Source of the DNA: Zygnema cylindricum
Taxonomy: Eukaryota; Streptophyta; Zygnematophyceae; Zygnematales; Zygnemataceae
Length of the DNA stretch: 64,000 nt
Direction: 5' to 3'
NCBI GenBank assembly: GCA_037447655.1
Contig: JBBHKE010000323.1
Span: 217,356-281,355 of the forward strand
Below the pieces are notes generated by a model that saw only the letters and a list, made by a program, of their open reading frames with translations, was not told the origin of the DNA and made no database searches. The first letter of the stretch is position 1, and each line of letters begins with the position of its first letter. Positions 21,083 to 33,172 of this stretch are shown here, piece by piece. A program made the position numbers and the translations under genes.

Positions 21083-21992
21083 AAACTATGTATCGTTATT
21101 ATTGTTAAGGTTTTTTTTGCCACTTAAAACATCTTTTCTCCGTACATAACCGTTGGATTGTTGATCTGATGGTTGCAATTGAAAGGTAAGATTCTCAGCT
21201 TCCGATTGGCGGACTCAAATTGAAAATTGGACATTTGTGTACGGAGAAAAGATTGTTTAAGGATGGACTTCCATTAGCAAAAAAAAATATGGTTATATAC
21301 TGAAAGACGTACCGTTTCGTACAAATTCGTACAGTTTTTTTTTTTCAACGAAAACAACATTACAGAAAATTGTCCAAGGTTGTAGGCGTAAATTGGGACC
21401 GTCGGATTCAATTACACTCTTCATCCGTGACGCCACGTCACCAACCCTACAGTTTTCTAAGACCGTGCACAGTGAGGACAGTTCTCGAATACAAAACGTG
21501 TAAAAATAGGCCGCGTGGAAATGGTAAAGAATCGAGGATGAGCGCGCGCGTATGTGCGTTCACGTCGCAAAGGCCATGTGCCTTTCGCCAGGGTGGCTGC
21601 GAATCCGCCGAAATTATCCCGTCATGCTCCCACCATCAAAGTTTGCCGCCGCCTTTTTATAGGTTGAAATTTTTGGTGGTACATTTAATGCCCTCTGTAC
21701 GAGTCATTTATTACCACCACTGGTATAGATGTTATCTCCGCTGGTACAGATATTACCTCCGACCGTACAGATATTGCGTTCTGACATTGCATTCGAAGAT
21801 TCTTTCAAGATTTTAAGCATCGAATATTAACCTACGTGTTACCAACCAGAATGAGCCACGCAGGTTTACAGATGCGACCTAATGGAAGGCACGCCCTTCA
21901 GTAAAATATTCCGTACAGTTACTGTGACGCCAAATGGAAGTCCACCCTAAGTGACGTAAAAAATATTAAAACTAATCGCGATATACGGTGTA
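21083..21992. mobile_element. TA-flanked MITE interrupted by a Harbinger-like element
   Basis: The left arm (CTATGTATCGTTATTATTG..., GCCACTTAAAACATCTTTTC) and right arm (GTGTACGGAGAAAAGATTG..., ATCGCGATATACGGTGTA) are inverted copies. They are separated by the 687-bp insertion at 21261-21947. Removing the insertion restores a normal right arm. Confidence 0.75.
21261..21947. mobile_element. Harbinger-like MITE (687 bp) with TAA target duplication
   Basis: The ends GGATGGACTTCCATT and AATGGAAGTCCACCC are inverted repeats with one mismatch, flanked by TAA (21258-21260 and 21948-21950). It has no transposase ORF. It sits inside the arm of another MITE. Confidence 0.8.
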
Positions 21993-22709
21993 GTAAAGAG
22001 GACCAGGCATTGGATTAGCAGCCGGGCAGGCTGGAAATTTTTTGTATGCCTTTAGGCAAACAGTTTCCTCGATTACGCCTAAATACTAAATACGGAGGGA
22101 CGGGAGTGGAGAATACTCGAACTTCCATAAACTTGCATTCACTAGAAAGTAAATGATGAGCAATTATTTCTTTTGTTTTCACGTTAACTTGTGCGCAAAT
22201 TTAATGTTAAGTTTTATAAGGTAAATTTACCCTTATTTTGTTTAAAAGGACATACTATAGGATTAGAAAAAGTATCTAAAAACTCATTCCACATCGTCAA
22301 TATTTGGGTTAAAATAAGAGTTTGTAAACAAATTGGGACATAAACATCTTATAATCTCATCAATAACAATATCAATGTCATCTATTCATATTCAAGAAAT
22401 CCTAGTAGTAGCTTTTAAACTAACATTACCCATGACCTCAAAATATTTGTAAAACATTTTGCAATTTTGCCCACTGTGATAGGTTTATAATTCACTTGAT
22501 TACAATCTAATAGTTGATCCTTAGAAAGCTCCTTAGCTGGATAAAAAAACTAGTATTTTTAGAATAAATGCTTGAAATCTAATCAATTCTCAAAGACTTT
22601 AATCAATATGTTCTTAAAAATTGAGCCTTCTTTGGGGTCAACATTAATCATTCTGCTGGTAAACTATAAATGGAGGTCCATTGTAATTTTTTCCCCAAAA
22701 AGAAAGCTC

Positions 22710-23885
22710 CCAATGAAGTTGGAGAGCAGGACGGTAAACCGTGTATCGTTATTATTGTTTAGGTTTTTTTCGCCACTTAAAACATCTTTTCTCCGTACAT
22801 AACTGTCGGATTATTGACCTGGCGGTTGCGTTTGAAAGGTAATATTCTCAGCTTCCGATTGGCGGTTTCAAATTGAAAATCGGACAATTCGGTGTAGTAA
22901 AGAGGAACAGGTATTGGACTAGCAGCTGGGCAGGCTGAAAAATTTTGTAAGCCGATTCTTTATCTACGCTTAAATATGGAGGGACGGGATTGGAGAATAC
23001 TCGAACTTCCACAAACTTGCATTCACTAGAAAGTAAATGATGAGCAATTTTTTCTTTTTTTTTCACGTTATCTCATGCGCAAATTTGATGTTAAGTTTTA
23101 TAAGGTAATTTTACTCTTGTTTTGTTTAAAAATGTATACTTTGGGATTAGAAAAAGTATATAACAAAGAAGAACAAGAATACGATGAATTTGGCGTTGCT
23201 TATACATTCATGAAAGAGGGTTTATGACTTTTTGACTTAATCTTTCATGTCGGATTGCATTAAAATCTAACGAGATTCCAAAAAATTAACCGAATGACAC
23301 TAAATCTATACGAAGTCTTGAAATTAACCCTTGAAGATATTTTTTTAATGATAAAAGAGTGTTCTGTTTTTTTTTGTTTCAACTTTACATACCAGAAAAG
23401 TTATTGCAACTAAAGGGAATATTTGAGGGGGCGGAAAAGAGAAAGGATTGAGTTGCAAAATACGAAAACTCATTCCACATTGTCAACATTTGGGTCAAAA
23501 TAAGAGATTGTATACAAATTGGGACATAAACATTTTATAATCTCATCAATTACAATGTCAATGTCATCTATCCATATTCAAAAATCCTAATAGTAGCATT
23601 TAAACTAGCATTACCCATGACGTCAGGAATACTTGTAAAAAAAATCGCAATTTTACCCACTGTGAAAGGTTTATCACACCAAATATCAATTGCGAGTAAT
23701 TCACTTGATTACCATCTAATAGTTGATCCTTAGAAAGTTCCTCAGCTGGATCAAAACTATTGTTTTTATAATAAATGCCTAAAATCTAATCAATTCTCAA
23801 AGATTTGAATCATCTGTTTTAAAAAATCGAGCCTTCTTTGGGGACAACATTAATCATTCTACTAGTAAACTATAAATGGAGGTTT
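22710..23885. repeat. Segmental duplication, copy 2
   Basis: Collinear with 21060-22685, with about 10% visible divergence. At 22733-22890 it holds the left arm of the same TA-flanked MITE joined directly to CGGTGTAG. It therefore lacks both the right arm and the nested insertion found in copy 1. No gene is seen. Confidence 0.85.
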
Positions 23886-24025
23886 GTAACTACATGTCCC
23901 ACATTCCTTTGTCTAGGATTTTGGGTACAAAGGATGTGTCACGTCACACATTTAGATAGGCCCTACATGAAAAGATAATCGATTCAACACAATTTTCTAG
24001 GTATTCAGGTCACAGAGCACAGATA

Positions 24026-27000
24026 TTAAGAAGAGTTTATAGGGATTCTCCATGATGACGTGTATGCCATTCTGACGCTCATCCCACCCGAAGCGGAAGC
24101 CAATTCTACGGCTCGGGCAGTTTCGCTGTCACGTCTTGTGGCACGTGTGAAGCGGGCGAATCGACAATCGGTACGGAGAATGGACGACGAACGATAGTCG
24201 TTCATAGAACCGTCAAGGAACCCCTCTGCGTTGTCGCCAGGTACTACTTGTGTACGGAGAATAGGGTTGTACTCCAGCTTCTGCTTCGCTCTGGAAGAAC
24301 ACAATCCAAAAAGAAAACAAAGTTTAGTTACCGACAAGAAGTAAACACAAATCCAGGAAAAAGACAAATTCAATAGCCGACAAGAGGGAAGAAGTTGACA
24401 CAAGAAAAGTCAAAGCAGAGTTAACTTTTAAGAACATTTGTTTCTCATTTGTTGTTTTGTAGAGTTAAGAGACATTCTAGGGAGTTGGGTGAGTGTGTTT
24501 TTCCTCTAAAAGGTTGAATATTCGAAACAATGCAATAAGTTTTTGTAAGATTCATTCATTCTTCTACAGTTATGTGTTTATTCTGGGTAACAAGAAACCA
24601 AACTGACAAACGACAACAACTCACAGCAACTAACTTCAAAAGCTACCATTTTCTTTTCCCCCTGCTTCTCCCAAATTTGCTTTTTCCAAACGATTCATTT
24701 TCTCTACTTCAACCTTTTCTTTCAAAACTTAAATCTTTTTTTGAGGGATTCATTCAGGCTAGGGAAAACTTACAAGCGATCTCGATGGTCTGATCGGAAT
24801 GTTTGGCCCAAAATCCCATGCGAGCTATCGGACACATCGGCCACCGGCATTTGGAAATCAAAGTGCACCAATCCATCCTCTTTAGTTCTCAACATCGCAA
24901 TCTCGGGTCGTAGAGTCATTCTTAATGTCAAAATCTCTCCAATTTTCAATTGGTACACATCCACCAAGTCGTCGGCGCTCCGTGTCCGTGCCGCCAACCA
25001 CTCAATTTCAACTTGATTGCCGAAAAATTGCTTAGATTCTCCAGCTTGCGAAAGAATCACTTCCTCTCCATCTACTACTATCTTTCCCATGTAGCCTTGG
25101 TCGTACTGCCACCTGGCTCCTTCTCGCGCTTGGAACTGAAAGGTGTGGTGTCCCCATAGAACGGCCATCTGTCGGATCCACGTGTACGCCTTGGAACCAA
25201 CTGAACTGCGGTAGCCGTCATAGAACACGTTGATGTGGAGGTGGGAGTCACTCACGAGGCAGTATGTCGCATTGGGTTCACCTGGAAAACATACACAAGT
25301 GTCAAGTTTATGTTTATTGAGAGTTTTTACAAATAGAGGGCTTGTTAAGAAAACTATGGTTTGAACATTTTCGGCATTTACTAATACCGTTTAATTGTAA
25401 GGAAAAGAACATAAGATGGTACCTAAACAACCGACAATGAATTGTTCATTTAACAATATGCTAAAAAATCCCACGATTCCAAGGTTGAAATGCCAAATAT
25501 ATTTCACTCTGGGTTTTATACATCCCCCATTTTCTGTACTCACCAGAAAAGTCAAATCGGGAGCCGTCAGCTCCAGTGTAATGTGGGTCTCCAGTGCCAC
25601 CTGGCGGGTCAGGAGATTTGCACAATTCTTCGTCTTTTTGCGGTGGACCGTAGCATAGGGAATCAAATTGGAGGTCAGCGGAAGTGAGGTCTGTAGACTG
25701 CACAAGTTGGACATTGGTAGTCCATCCATTACCCTGAGAACCAAAAATGGACCATTGTCATCAGAAAAGCTCTTATTAAATTAATTTACTCCCAAAGGAT
25801 TTGAAATCATGGTAGCGAGATAGGCAAGGAAACAAGGAATGAATAAAAAAACAAACTATAGAAGTGATTCCTTCATTTAGCATAACGAAAATGTAGGGAT
25901 GCAATTGGAGAGGATATCTAGGCCTAGTGCGAACTATATTATTGATATATAAAACTAGCATTGGATGGAACAAGAAAAAGTGTGGAAACAAGAACCTAAC
26001 TAGACTGAGTTTCCATGTATTCTTGTGAGGGGAAGCTTACCACTCCTTGTCCACAAACTCCATTGTTGAGATGGTTCAAGTTGCAAATGCTACACTTGAG
26101 AAGGAGGAAGCATCCTTCTAATGAAGCGTCAGGCAGTTTTCCTTTACTGAAATCTCCACCATAGAACAGGGCCTTGTTGAAAGCAGTGTTGACATTCGAC
26201 GCACCCAACATGTCAGACATACTAAACAGGTTCACCTGCCATCACGGAAAAGACAAACATTTAGATAAAAAAGACAGAACATTAGATACGAAAAGGAACA
26301 AAAACGATAAAAAAAATAGATTGGAAGGACAGATATTTGAAAGAAAGGTCATAAACAACAGGGAAACAAGGCGAAAATAAAAAGCAGTCAATAGTCACAA
26401 TGGATTTTAACATAAGGTGTTCCACTATCCTACAGTCTTTTATCTCCTACGTTCAATCTTCTCCTTTACTAATCCTCCATCTCCCTCCACCCTCTCCTTC
26501 GCTCCCATCCTTATCCCACCTGTAAAACTCTCCAATATTATTTTCTCCCTCTTTCCCCCTCCCTCTCCCCCTCCCTCTCCCCCTCCCCTTCAATCTATTA
26601 CCTTTACGTTTCCAGCAACATCCGTCCTTCCTTTGAAAAAAGCCGTAATGGTCGACGATCCCTTTTTGATTCTGCACGTGGCGTTAAACTGCAAGATGCC
26701 ACGTGTCACAATCAGATAGGATCCACAACAAAAAGATTCCCAGTGACACAAACGACAAATTGTTGTTGCTATTCCACCGTCTAGAAACGCCACGTGTCTG
26801 ATTCTTACATTTTTGAAATTGAGAGGATAGTCTCCTTCCGTGTAGCTTCCATCCCAACAGTTGTCACAATACACTTTTCCGAGCATAGAAACGGCTCCCT
26901 GCGTCAAATTCAGTTAAGGATGACGTCAGAAAAGGAAAAAAAATCATTCACATAGGAATGAAATGGAAATAAAATTTAAAAGGGATTCTGCTGGTCAGCC

Positions 27001-27314
27001 GATGAAATAATTCAGTAGTATCCTTTTCATGTATCTCGATTTTCTGGTTATTACTTGCTAAAATAAGCTTACGACGCGTGAAAAAACTGGCTTCTGACAC
27101 TTGGGCATTGTCAAGTAGTGACACGTGGCATTGTCAAGTAGTGACACGTGACATTGTAAAGTGGTGACACATTGCATTAAGGAATGGTGGTACGCAGTGT
27201 TATCAAATGGTGACACGTGGCAGAATGTGGGCTTACCACCGCTGGAAGAAGAGCGCATGCGGAAAACAAAGCGGCCACGAGCATGGCTTTAGAGGGAGGA
27301 TGTTTCAAATCCAT
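24026..27314 (-). CDS. Secreted protein with Ole e 1-like N-terminus and GDPH/root-cap-like domain (7 exons, 470 aa)
   Basis: Exons on the minus strand, in coding order: 27314-27237, 26898-26809, 26688-26602, 26235-26041, 25733-25544, 25281-24774, 24290-24026. All junctions are GT-AG and in phase. Residues 1-26 form a signal peptide-like start (Lys/Ser then LVAALFSACALLPAV). Residues 33-40 (GKVYCDNC) and later Cys resemble the pollen Ole e 1/extensin-like family. After a Cys-rich linker comes GDPHYTGADGSRFDFSG (about 198-214), the VWD-like signature found in plant root-cap/LEA-related proteins. A long beta-rich region follows (WIRQMAVLWG, VEIEWLAARTR, VHFDFQMPV, SSHGILGQTFR near 375). The polar C-terminal tail is unassigned. 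It is probably an extracellular or cell-wall protein; function is unknown. The root-cap assignment is firmer than Ole e 1. Confidence 0.75.
26420..26600. repeat. CT-rich intronic tract
   Basis: Low-complexity CCTCTCCC-type repeats lie in intron 3 of the GDPH protein gene, next to the 5' splice site. The open frames here are an effect of composition. Confidence 0.8.
27105..27230 (-). promoter_or_regulatory. Tandem G-box repeats in the first intron
   Basis: An imperfect unit of about 23 bp (ATTGTCAAGTAGTGACACGTGGC) repeats through intron 1, giving CACGTG at about 27122, 27145 and 27213. ACACGTGGC fits the plant G-box/ABRE core bound by bZIP factors. More CACGTG words fall nearby at about 26675, 26700 and 26791. 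A regulatory role is inference. Confidence 0.5.
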
Positions 27315-27355
27315 GGGGAGAGGAGAGGGGAGGTAGAAGGAATCAGGAGAAAAAT

Positions 27356-27475
27356 TGAGTGAGTGCGTGAGAGAGAGAGAGTGAGTGAGAGAAAGTGAGA
27401 AAGTGAGAGAGTAAGTGAGTGAGTGAGAGAGAGAGAGAGAGAGAGTGAGAGCGAGGAGAGAGAAAGAGAGCAGAA
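27356..27475. repeat. GA microsatellite upstream of the start codon
   Basis: GAGAGA/GTGAGT repeats on the plus strand are a CT tract in the 5' untranslated region or promoter of the minus-strand GDPH gene. Such tracts are common near plant transcription starts. Confidence 0.75.
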
Positions 27476-27479
27476 TGTC

Positions 27480-28510
27480 TAACGGGAAGTAGTACAGTAC
27501 TGTGATATTTGAATGGCAGAAGAGAGGGCAGATTATATACCGCGGGTACCGACTGACGGTTGGTCGTTACAATTTCAGGAATGCCCCAATTCTGGCGGTT
27601 GGTCCATGTGTACGGAAAGTCCTACGACAAACAAAAATTCCGGGAATCGATGCATGGAGGGTGAACGTACTCGTTTGGGCAAAAGTACTGCCGTATGTGT
27701 ACGGTCGTACGAAACTGGGTGATTCTCAGCTTCTTGCGCCATCATTTTGTCGTTTCATTCTTAACTGCCTTCGCCGAATTCGATCTTTAGTCTTTTGAGG
27801 CGAGGCACGTTACGCGCCAAAAACAAATGAGATCATTGTACGGCCGGCCAGGATTTTGTGGCTGCGAATATCGGGGCCAGCAAAAAATATTTATTTTACG
27901 TTACCAAAGTTAAGGGTCACCAATTTACTACAGGAAAACGTGGCAAATAGTAGTCCACTTCCTTAAATAGTGTTATCAGCGTTAGTTTGTGATTTTTTTC
28001 AAAAAAAGTCGCGATCGAATTTCTGTTATTAACTCTAATAACGATGGTTGATGTACTGTAATGTAGTGATACGTAGCGTAGCGATTTTCCCTCGATATCT
28101 TCGATACGCTACAGGTCAGTAAGCCAGTAGTAAGGTAAACAGAAATTTTATGTGTATCGTGCTGCTCCTATAGAAAGGTGACAATTTTGCCACTGTATAT
28201 TACGTGTCAAAATACTGATGCTGCCTGGGCCTTCGTCGTTGGATGAAACCTTCTTCCAACGGAAAGGAAAAAACTGCCAAGACTATTATATCGGTTGGAC
28301 GTACAAAATCAGGTATTGTAGTGAATTGTACTGTACGAAATTATTTACCCTAAAAATCCAGACTGCGCTTTTGAGACCTTTACAGCGAGGCTAACGCACG
28401 TTTTGTGCAATGGCCGCGCGTCGATTGCAAAGGACCGGGTCATAAATGAAGCCAGTTACAAACCGCCATGTAGCCACAACAAACAAATATCCGGGAAGAA
28501 CAGAATCATG
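27480..28510. other. Intergenic sequence upstream of the GDPH gene
   Basis: No gene is recognised. It includes degenerate MITE pieces, for example TAGTGTTATCAGCGTTAG near 27967 and ACTCTAATAACGATGG near 28034, plus GTAC-rich words. Confidence 0.5.
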
Positions 28511-28513
28511 TGG

Positions 28514-28662
28514 AAAAATCGCTTTTCACGACTGTTTTACTTTTTAGCGTCACAATTTTTTTTGTGGAATCTTGGGTCGATAAAAAGTTTAAATCTACAC
28601 CGCGAATCGTAATTAGAGTAATGAAAAAATTAGAGGAAAAATCGCTTTTCACGACTGTTTTA
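28514..28662. repeat. Duplicated host segment with empty and filled insertion sites
   Basis: The segment AAAAATCGCTTTTCACGACTG...GGGTCGATAAAAAG occurs uninterrupted at 28514-28590. It occurs again from about 28637, where it is split at TTA by the element at 28663-29403 and resumes at 29404-29455. Confidence 0.9.
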
Positions 28663-29403
28663 GGGTGCGTCTCTGTGTGCCAAAGGGTTATTTTCTGTCG
28701 TTTTCTGGTAAAACTTAGAGCCGTACCGCGTAAGTTTCAACCGTACAGAAAATATATAAAAAAAGAAGTACATTTTGCGTCATCATCGAATTTAAGATGT
28801 ACTACATGTTGTCGTCTTGTGTTCTTCGACCCACGGCCAAGCCAAAAAACGTCATCTTCAAACTTTTCTTTAAAATACAGGGCCGATGTGATTTAAAACA
28901 AAGCATTTTTCAGAAACAAATAGGAACACGTATTCGCACGTGTGAAATATTTTACAAAAAATTCAAACGAATTCAAGCGACGGCGAAAGGTACACTATTC
29001 GTTATGTTTTGTCTGTTTGCGTCCATCAAAGTACACAATTTCTTGTGTTTTGTCGCGTTTCATTTGGTATGGACTTTTCCATTCCAGGGGTCTGAAAATT
29101 ACGATGCCATTTGACGAAATCCGGAGAAATCTGTGAGGGCGCCCCAGCAAGTCGCACGCGCCGCCTCTCTCACGCAGCCTCGCATTATCGCGACGTTCAA
29201 GGCAATTTTTTACAATTTGGTGCGTCATCACATATTGTACACTTTCGACAGCCGTCATGGGCATTGTCGACGTATACAATCGTCACGCCCTTAAGTGACA
29301 ACTTCGTTTGGTACACATAGGGACACACAAAATTCGGGTCCGCCGGCTCTACGCTAAAAAACAAAGAAAATTCTCTAATTTTAAAGTACATAGAGACGCA
29401 CCC
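28663..29403. mobile_element. Harbinger-like MITE (741 bp) with TTA target duplication
   Basis: Terminal inverted repeats GGGTGCGTCTCTGTGT and ACATAGAGACGCACCC are flanked by TTA on both sides. Its left interior (TTATTTTCTGTCGTTTTC, AGCCGTACC) matches the element at 60684. There is no transposase ORF. Confidence 0.9.
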
Positions 29404-29463
29404 TTACTTTTTAGCGTCACAATTATTTTTGTGGAATCTTGGGTCGATAAAAAGCTAAAAACA

Positions 29464-29821
29464 TAGTTCAAAAGTAGGTGAAAGTAGGCCCATACAATAT
29501 GCCTATTGTACGCAAAACATACAACATGACCTTAATACCCATATTGTATTGTTCTCAAAATGAAAAAAATAGTTGCACGGTTGAGTTGCACATCGATCGA
29601 TACATAACTAAACGTCATGCCTACATTTTGGAAAACATTTGGACAAAAAATATTTTTATGTGAGTTTTGAGGTATTTTTTATTTAAACCGTCAGATTCGG
29701 ACGATCGGACGGTCGCAGATCAAAGTAGCGATTTAATAAGATCACATGAAAAACCCATAACACAACTTACAGTAAAGGCGCCTACAAAAGGCCTATAATA
29801 GAAACGCCTACTTTTGAACTA
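29464..29821. mobile_element. TA-flanked TIR element (~354 bp)
   Basis: Inverted ends GTTCAAAAGTAGG and CCTACTTTTGAAC lie inside TA dinucleotides. It is non-coding, a mariner/Stowaway-type MITE by TSD logic only. Confidence 0.65.
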
Positions 29822-30067
29822 TGGTTAGAAACTACAGTACACTATTGTCCAGTGTACAATGAAGGTGTGTATCTATTTTCCCATCGCGATAATTCCGATG
29901 ACAAAATATTATCGGTTACCAAACGGTAAGGGGGGCCGATATGTCGTTGCAGGATGAACAAACTGTTATCGCAGGTGACCCGGTGACCAATGTATCATGT
30001 AAATAAATCGTATTTATACCAATTTAATGTTATACTATTTACTACAATACAGTATAGTACTGTACTG

Positions 30068-30467
30068 TAGTGTTGTGTATCGAAGGACTGTTGACGATAG
30101 TCGATATGTACCTAATTTTGAGTACCCGATTATCAATATATTGCTTGGATATCGAGAAGCTCAATATTGCGATATTTTGCCGATATCCGTAGATAATTCG
30201 ATACATTTATATCGTGAGATATTGAAGTGAGGCTAGGTAAAAAAAAAAAATCAAACGGCACCCCTTTCCTTTATATTCCGTATGATTAACCATACGACTT
30301 ACCGTGTTGTTTTACATACGATGTACCATACTGTATGGACCCCAACTTCCCACAAAATAAATAGCGATATTTTATTTTGGTCACGTAGCGATATATCGAG
30401 CCCTCTGACCATTCAATATTCGATATCTAATTTATCGCGATATATCTTTACCCGATACACAACACTA
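30068..30467. mobile_element. TA-flanked TIR element rich in GATAT/CGATA words
   Basis: Inverted ends GTGTTGTGTATCG and CGATACACAACAC are flanked by TA. The interior has many TATCG/CGATA words. It is non-coding. Confidence 0.65.
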
Positions 30468-32697
30468 ATGTATAAATTCAGTAACATGTCATGTCGCTTA
30501 TTACAACCAGGTCCATAATTTTTGTGAATTGTAAAGACGTAACTCATACGGACTGCGTAGCTCTTACGTACAAAAAAATCGTATTTTATAAGACAAAATC
30601 TACAAGACCGAAAACTTATGCAGAAAATTACTAACCAATTTTTTGCTTTCTAAAATCGAAATCATCAATTTGTTATTATTTTCATATCAACACATTAAAA
30701 TATTTCAATTATTCCAAATCTAATAGTTCTCTTTGCAACAACAAACCTATTATATAAAAAGAATTTGAAGAAGAAACAATTTTAAGTGAAAGACATTTCG
30801 TGCATGGGGGTGCTAGGGCACAAGTAGCAATGAAACTTTAAAAAAATCACTTAAAACTAAATTAATTACCACAAAAATTGTTTATCGGCAGATCGGGCTG
30901 GAAAAATAATAAATTATCCTTATAATTTCCTTATCGAAGTATCAAACCAATATTTGGTTATCGGTAGGTGAAAAAAGGGTACAAGTTGATTATTTTCAAT
31001 AGGCCATCAATATCTAACACTAAATACAACCTTTGCATTGCTCTATATACATATTTGTTTTTGGAGCTCCATTGTACGTAGGCACACTCGACACGCATCT
31101 GGTCAAAATACACGTTCAGAGAATCTGTTATGGCTAGAAGTGCTCGGATTGAATTTAATTTAATCTCATAGCAAAAAAAAAATCTTTAGTTTATTTCGTT
31201 TTTTTGTGTACACCTCTTAGAAGTTAATCTCAATCTCTACAATTATATGGTCCCGTCAAGATTTCATTTCATCTTGAATGACCACTTACCTTCGATTTGT
31301 TTTCTCTCTTGTGGTATATTTTTTATGTTCCATGTTTCATTCTTCAACACAAACATCATCTCATCGTTTACGACCACTTTCCAATTCTCACCATTTTTAC
31401 GACACAATGTGTTTTCTAAGGTGGTTGGCAATTTCCTCATTCTCTATTCCACAACCTTCACGCTCTACCTTAAATTTTGGAGGTATCTAAATTCCCCAAA
31501 TTTGGTCGGAGGATTTGGGGACCGACTCCCTTTTTTTATTGCATTTAGATGTTTTTCACCTTTTTTACTGTTTTTTTTTTCTCCAATAGCTGCACCATGA
31601 CGTCTGTACTCTGTATTAGTATTCTTGTTGCTATTTTATAATTATGTTATATTCCAACATGTCATTGATGACATCGTATCTTTCATACGATAACGAGTTT
31701 GGGATGTTTGGTTAAGTTTAGGTTGAACTTGTTCAAACTCTTGTTACAATTTGTTGTGGCTAAAGTTGGAGGGTGTTGTTGGCCGCTTTTTTTAATGATC
31801 AAATCGTCTTAAGTTTCTTGTATTAGATTTGCATCTCGTTTTTCCAATGTTTTTGTTGTCTATTTTTCCTTAGACTCCACCTTCGTGCTTAATAGTACGA
31901 CGCGTAACTTCTCGTTGCATAAACGGTAGACGTCGGAGCTTTCACCATATCTTAGGTGTATGCATTATATGAATCTTAAAGCGCGTTAGCCGTCTTTGTT
32001 GTTTACGTTGTATACATGTGCTTTGTTGACAAATCCTTTCATTGCGACACATTTTACTTGTTCCCACTACAATTCTCGAATGGGGTATTGTTACCTAATG
32101 TCGGTTCAGACAGTTGTTTTTTAACAAAATGGTGGTGTTAAGGTACCCTGATGAATATCTCATACTAGTTCTGTTTAGTGCTATCATGTTTCTTCCCATC
32201 TCTACCAACGTTTTTTCCATCCTCTCGGTGACGTCGTTCTGTTGAGGTAAACGTGGTGCAAAGATTAATGTTTCATGCTTTCGTTTTTAGTCTTTTAAAC
32301 AACCCTTTATTGTGCTTTTAGTCCTTCGAGATTTCGGTTTTTTACATTTGACGGTCATCAAATTTTTTCAGTTGCAATCAGGTTTTGTTATTTGATGTTC
32401 TCACCACCGCGTTTTGGAAATAAAATCTTCTTTCTACATGTCGGCTATATTTTTTTGCAGTGGAGCCCATCATATTTATGGTTTATGAAAAGTTTAGCGA
32501 TTAAGCGGTTTGGTTCAGTTTTGTTCAAGATTTCAAAACCCCGTTAAGAAGCATTTTGCTGGGTGTGGATTGAAATGAAATTGAACTGAACCGTAGCGAA
32601 CCGCGCCATGTGCTAACCTTAATTTTCTAATGTTGTGTGGTGGTAGCCTTTTACCGACACCTGATCTGTACCTTTTTTTTACCTACTGATAATCGAT
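30468..32697. other. AT-rich intergenic sequence, nothing recognised
   Basis: I see no coding region with family resemblance and no clear repeat boundaries in these 2.2 kb. Confidence 0.5.
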
Positions 32698-32803
32698 AGA
32701 TATATATATATATATACATATATATATAATATACATATATATAATATATATATATATATAATATATATATGTATATATCTATATATATATATCTATATAT
32801 ATG

Positions 32804-32860
<57 letters not shown>

Positions 32861-32880
32861 TCTATATCTATATATATATC
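32698..32880. repeat. (AT)n microsatellite
   Basis: An imperfect TATATA/ATACAT run of about 180 bp. Confidence 0.95.
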
Positions 32881-33172
32881 GGTTTAGGTACGTTTACGTT
32901 TTCCGTTTTGAGAGTTCCGTATCCCAACTTAGATTTTTATTCTGAAGCCCCCCCGCCCGGGGTGTATTTCGGCTACCGATTATGGTATATATGTATCAAA
33001 AGTCGCATAAGTCAAAATTTTACATTACCGAAACCGACCGTTTTTTTTTTTTTTTCAAAATCTGAGTAACCGACGACCGACCGAGTTATGTCACGCTCCA
33101 AAATTGTTAACCGTTAACCGACCGGCGTTTACGAAAATATAAATTAACCGGAACTATATTTTTCGCGACTAA

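Larger units (their letters stand above)
21060..22685. repeat. Segmental duplication, copy 1
   Basis: It starts at AGAAGTTGGAGAGCAGGACGG and ends near AAACTATAAATGGAGG. It is collinear with copy 2 (22710-23885). Copy 1 additionally holds the right arm of a TA-flanked MITE with a Harbinger-like insertion in it. It lacks about 300 bp that copy 2 has at 23160-23460. Contains no gene. Confidence 0.85.

Noticed and set aside
24572-25658. Plus-strand open frames over the GDPH protein gene
   Set aside because: They are antisense shadows of exons supported by splice sites and motifs on the minus strand.
29995-30467. hAT-type origin for the GATAT-rich TIR element
   Set aside because: No 8-bp duplication is present at the ends; TA on both sides fits better.
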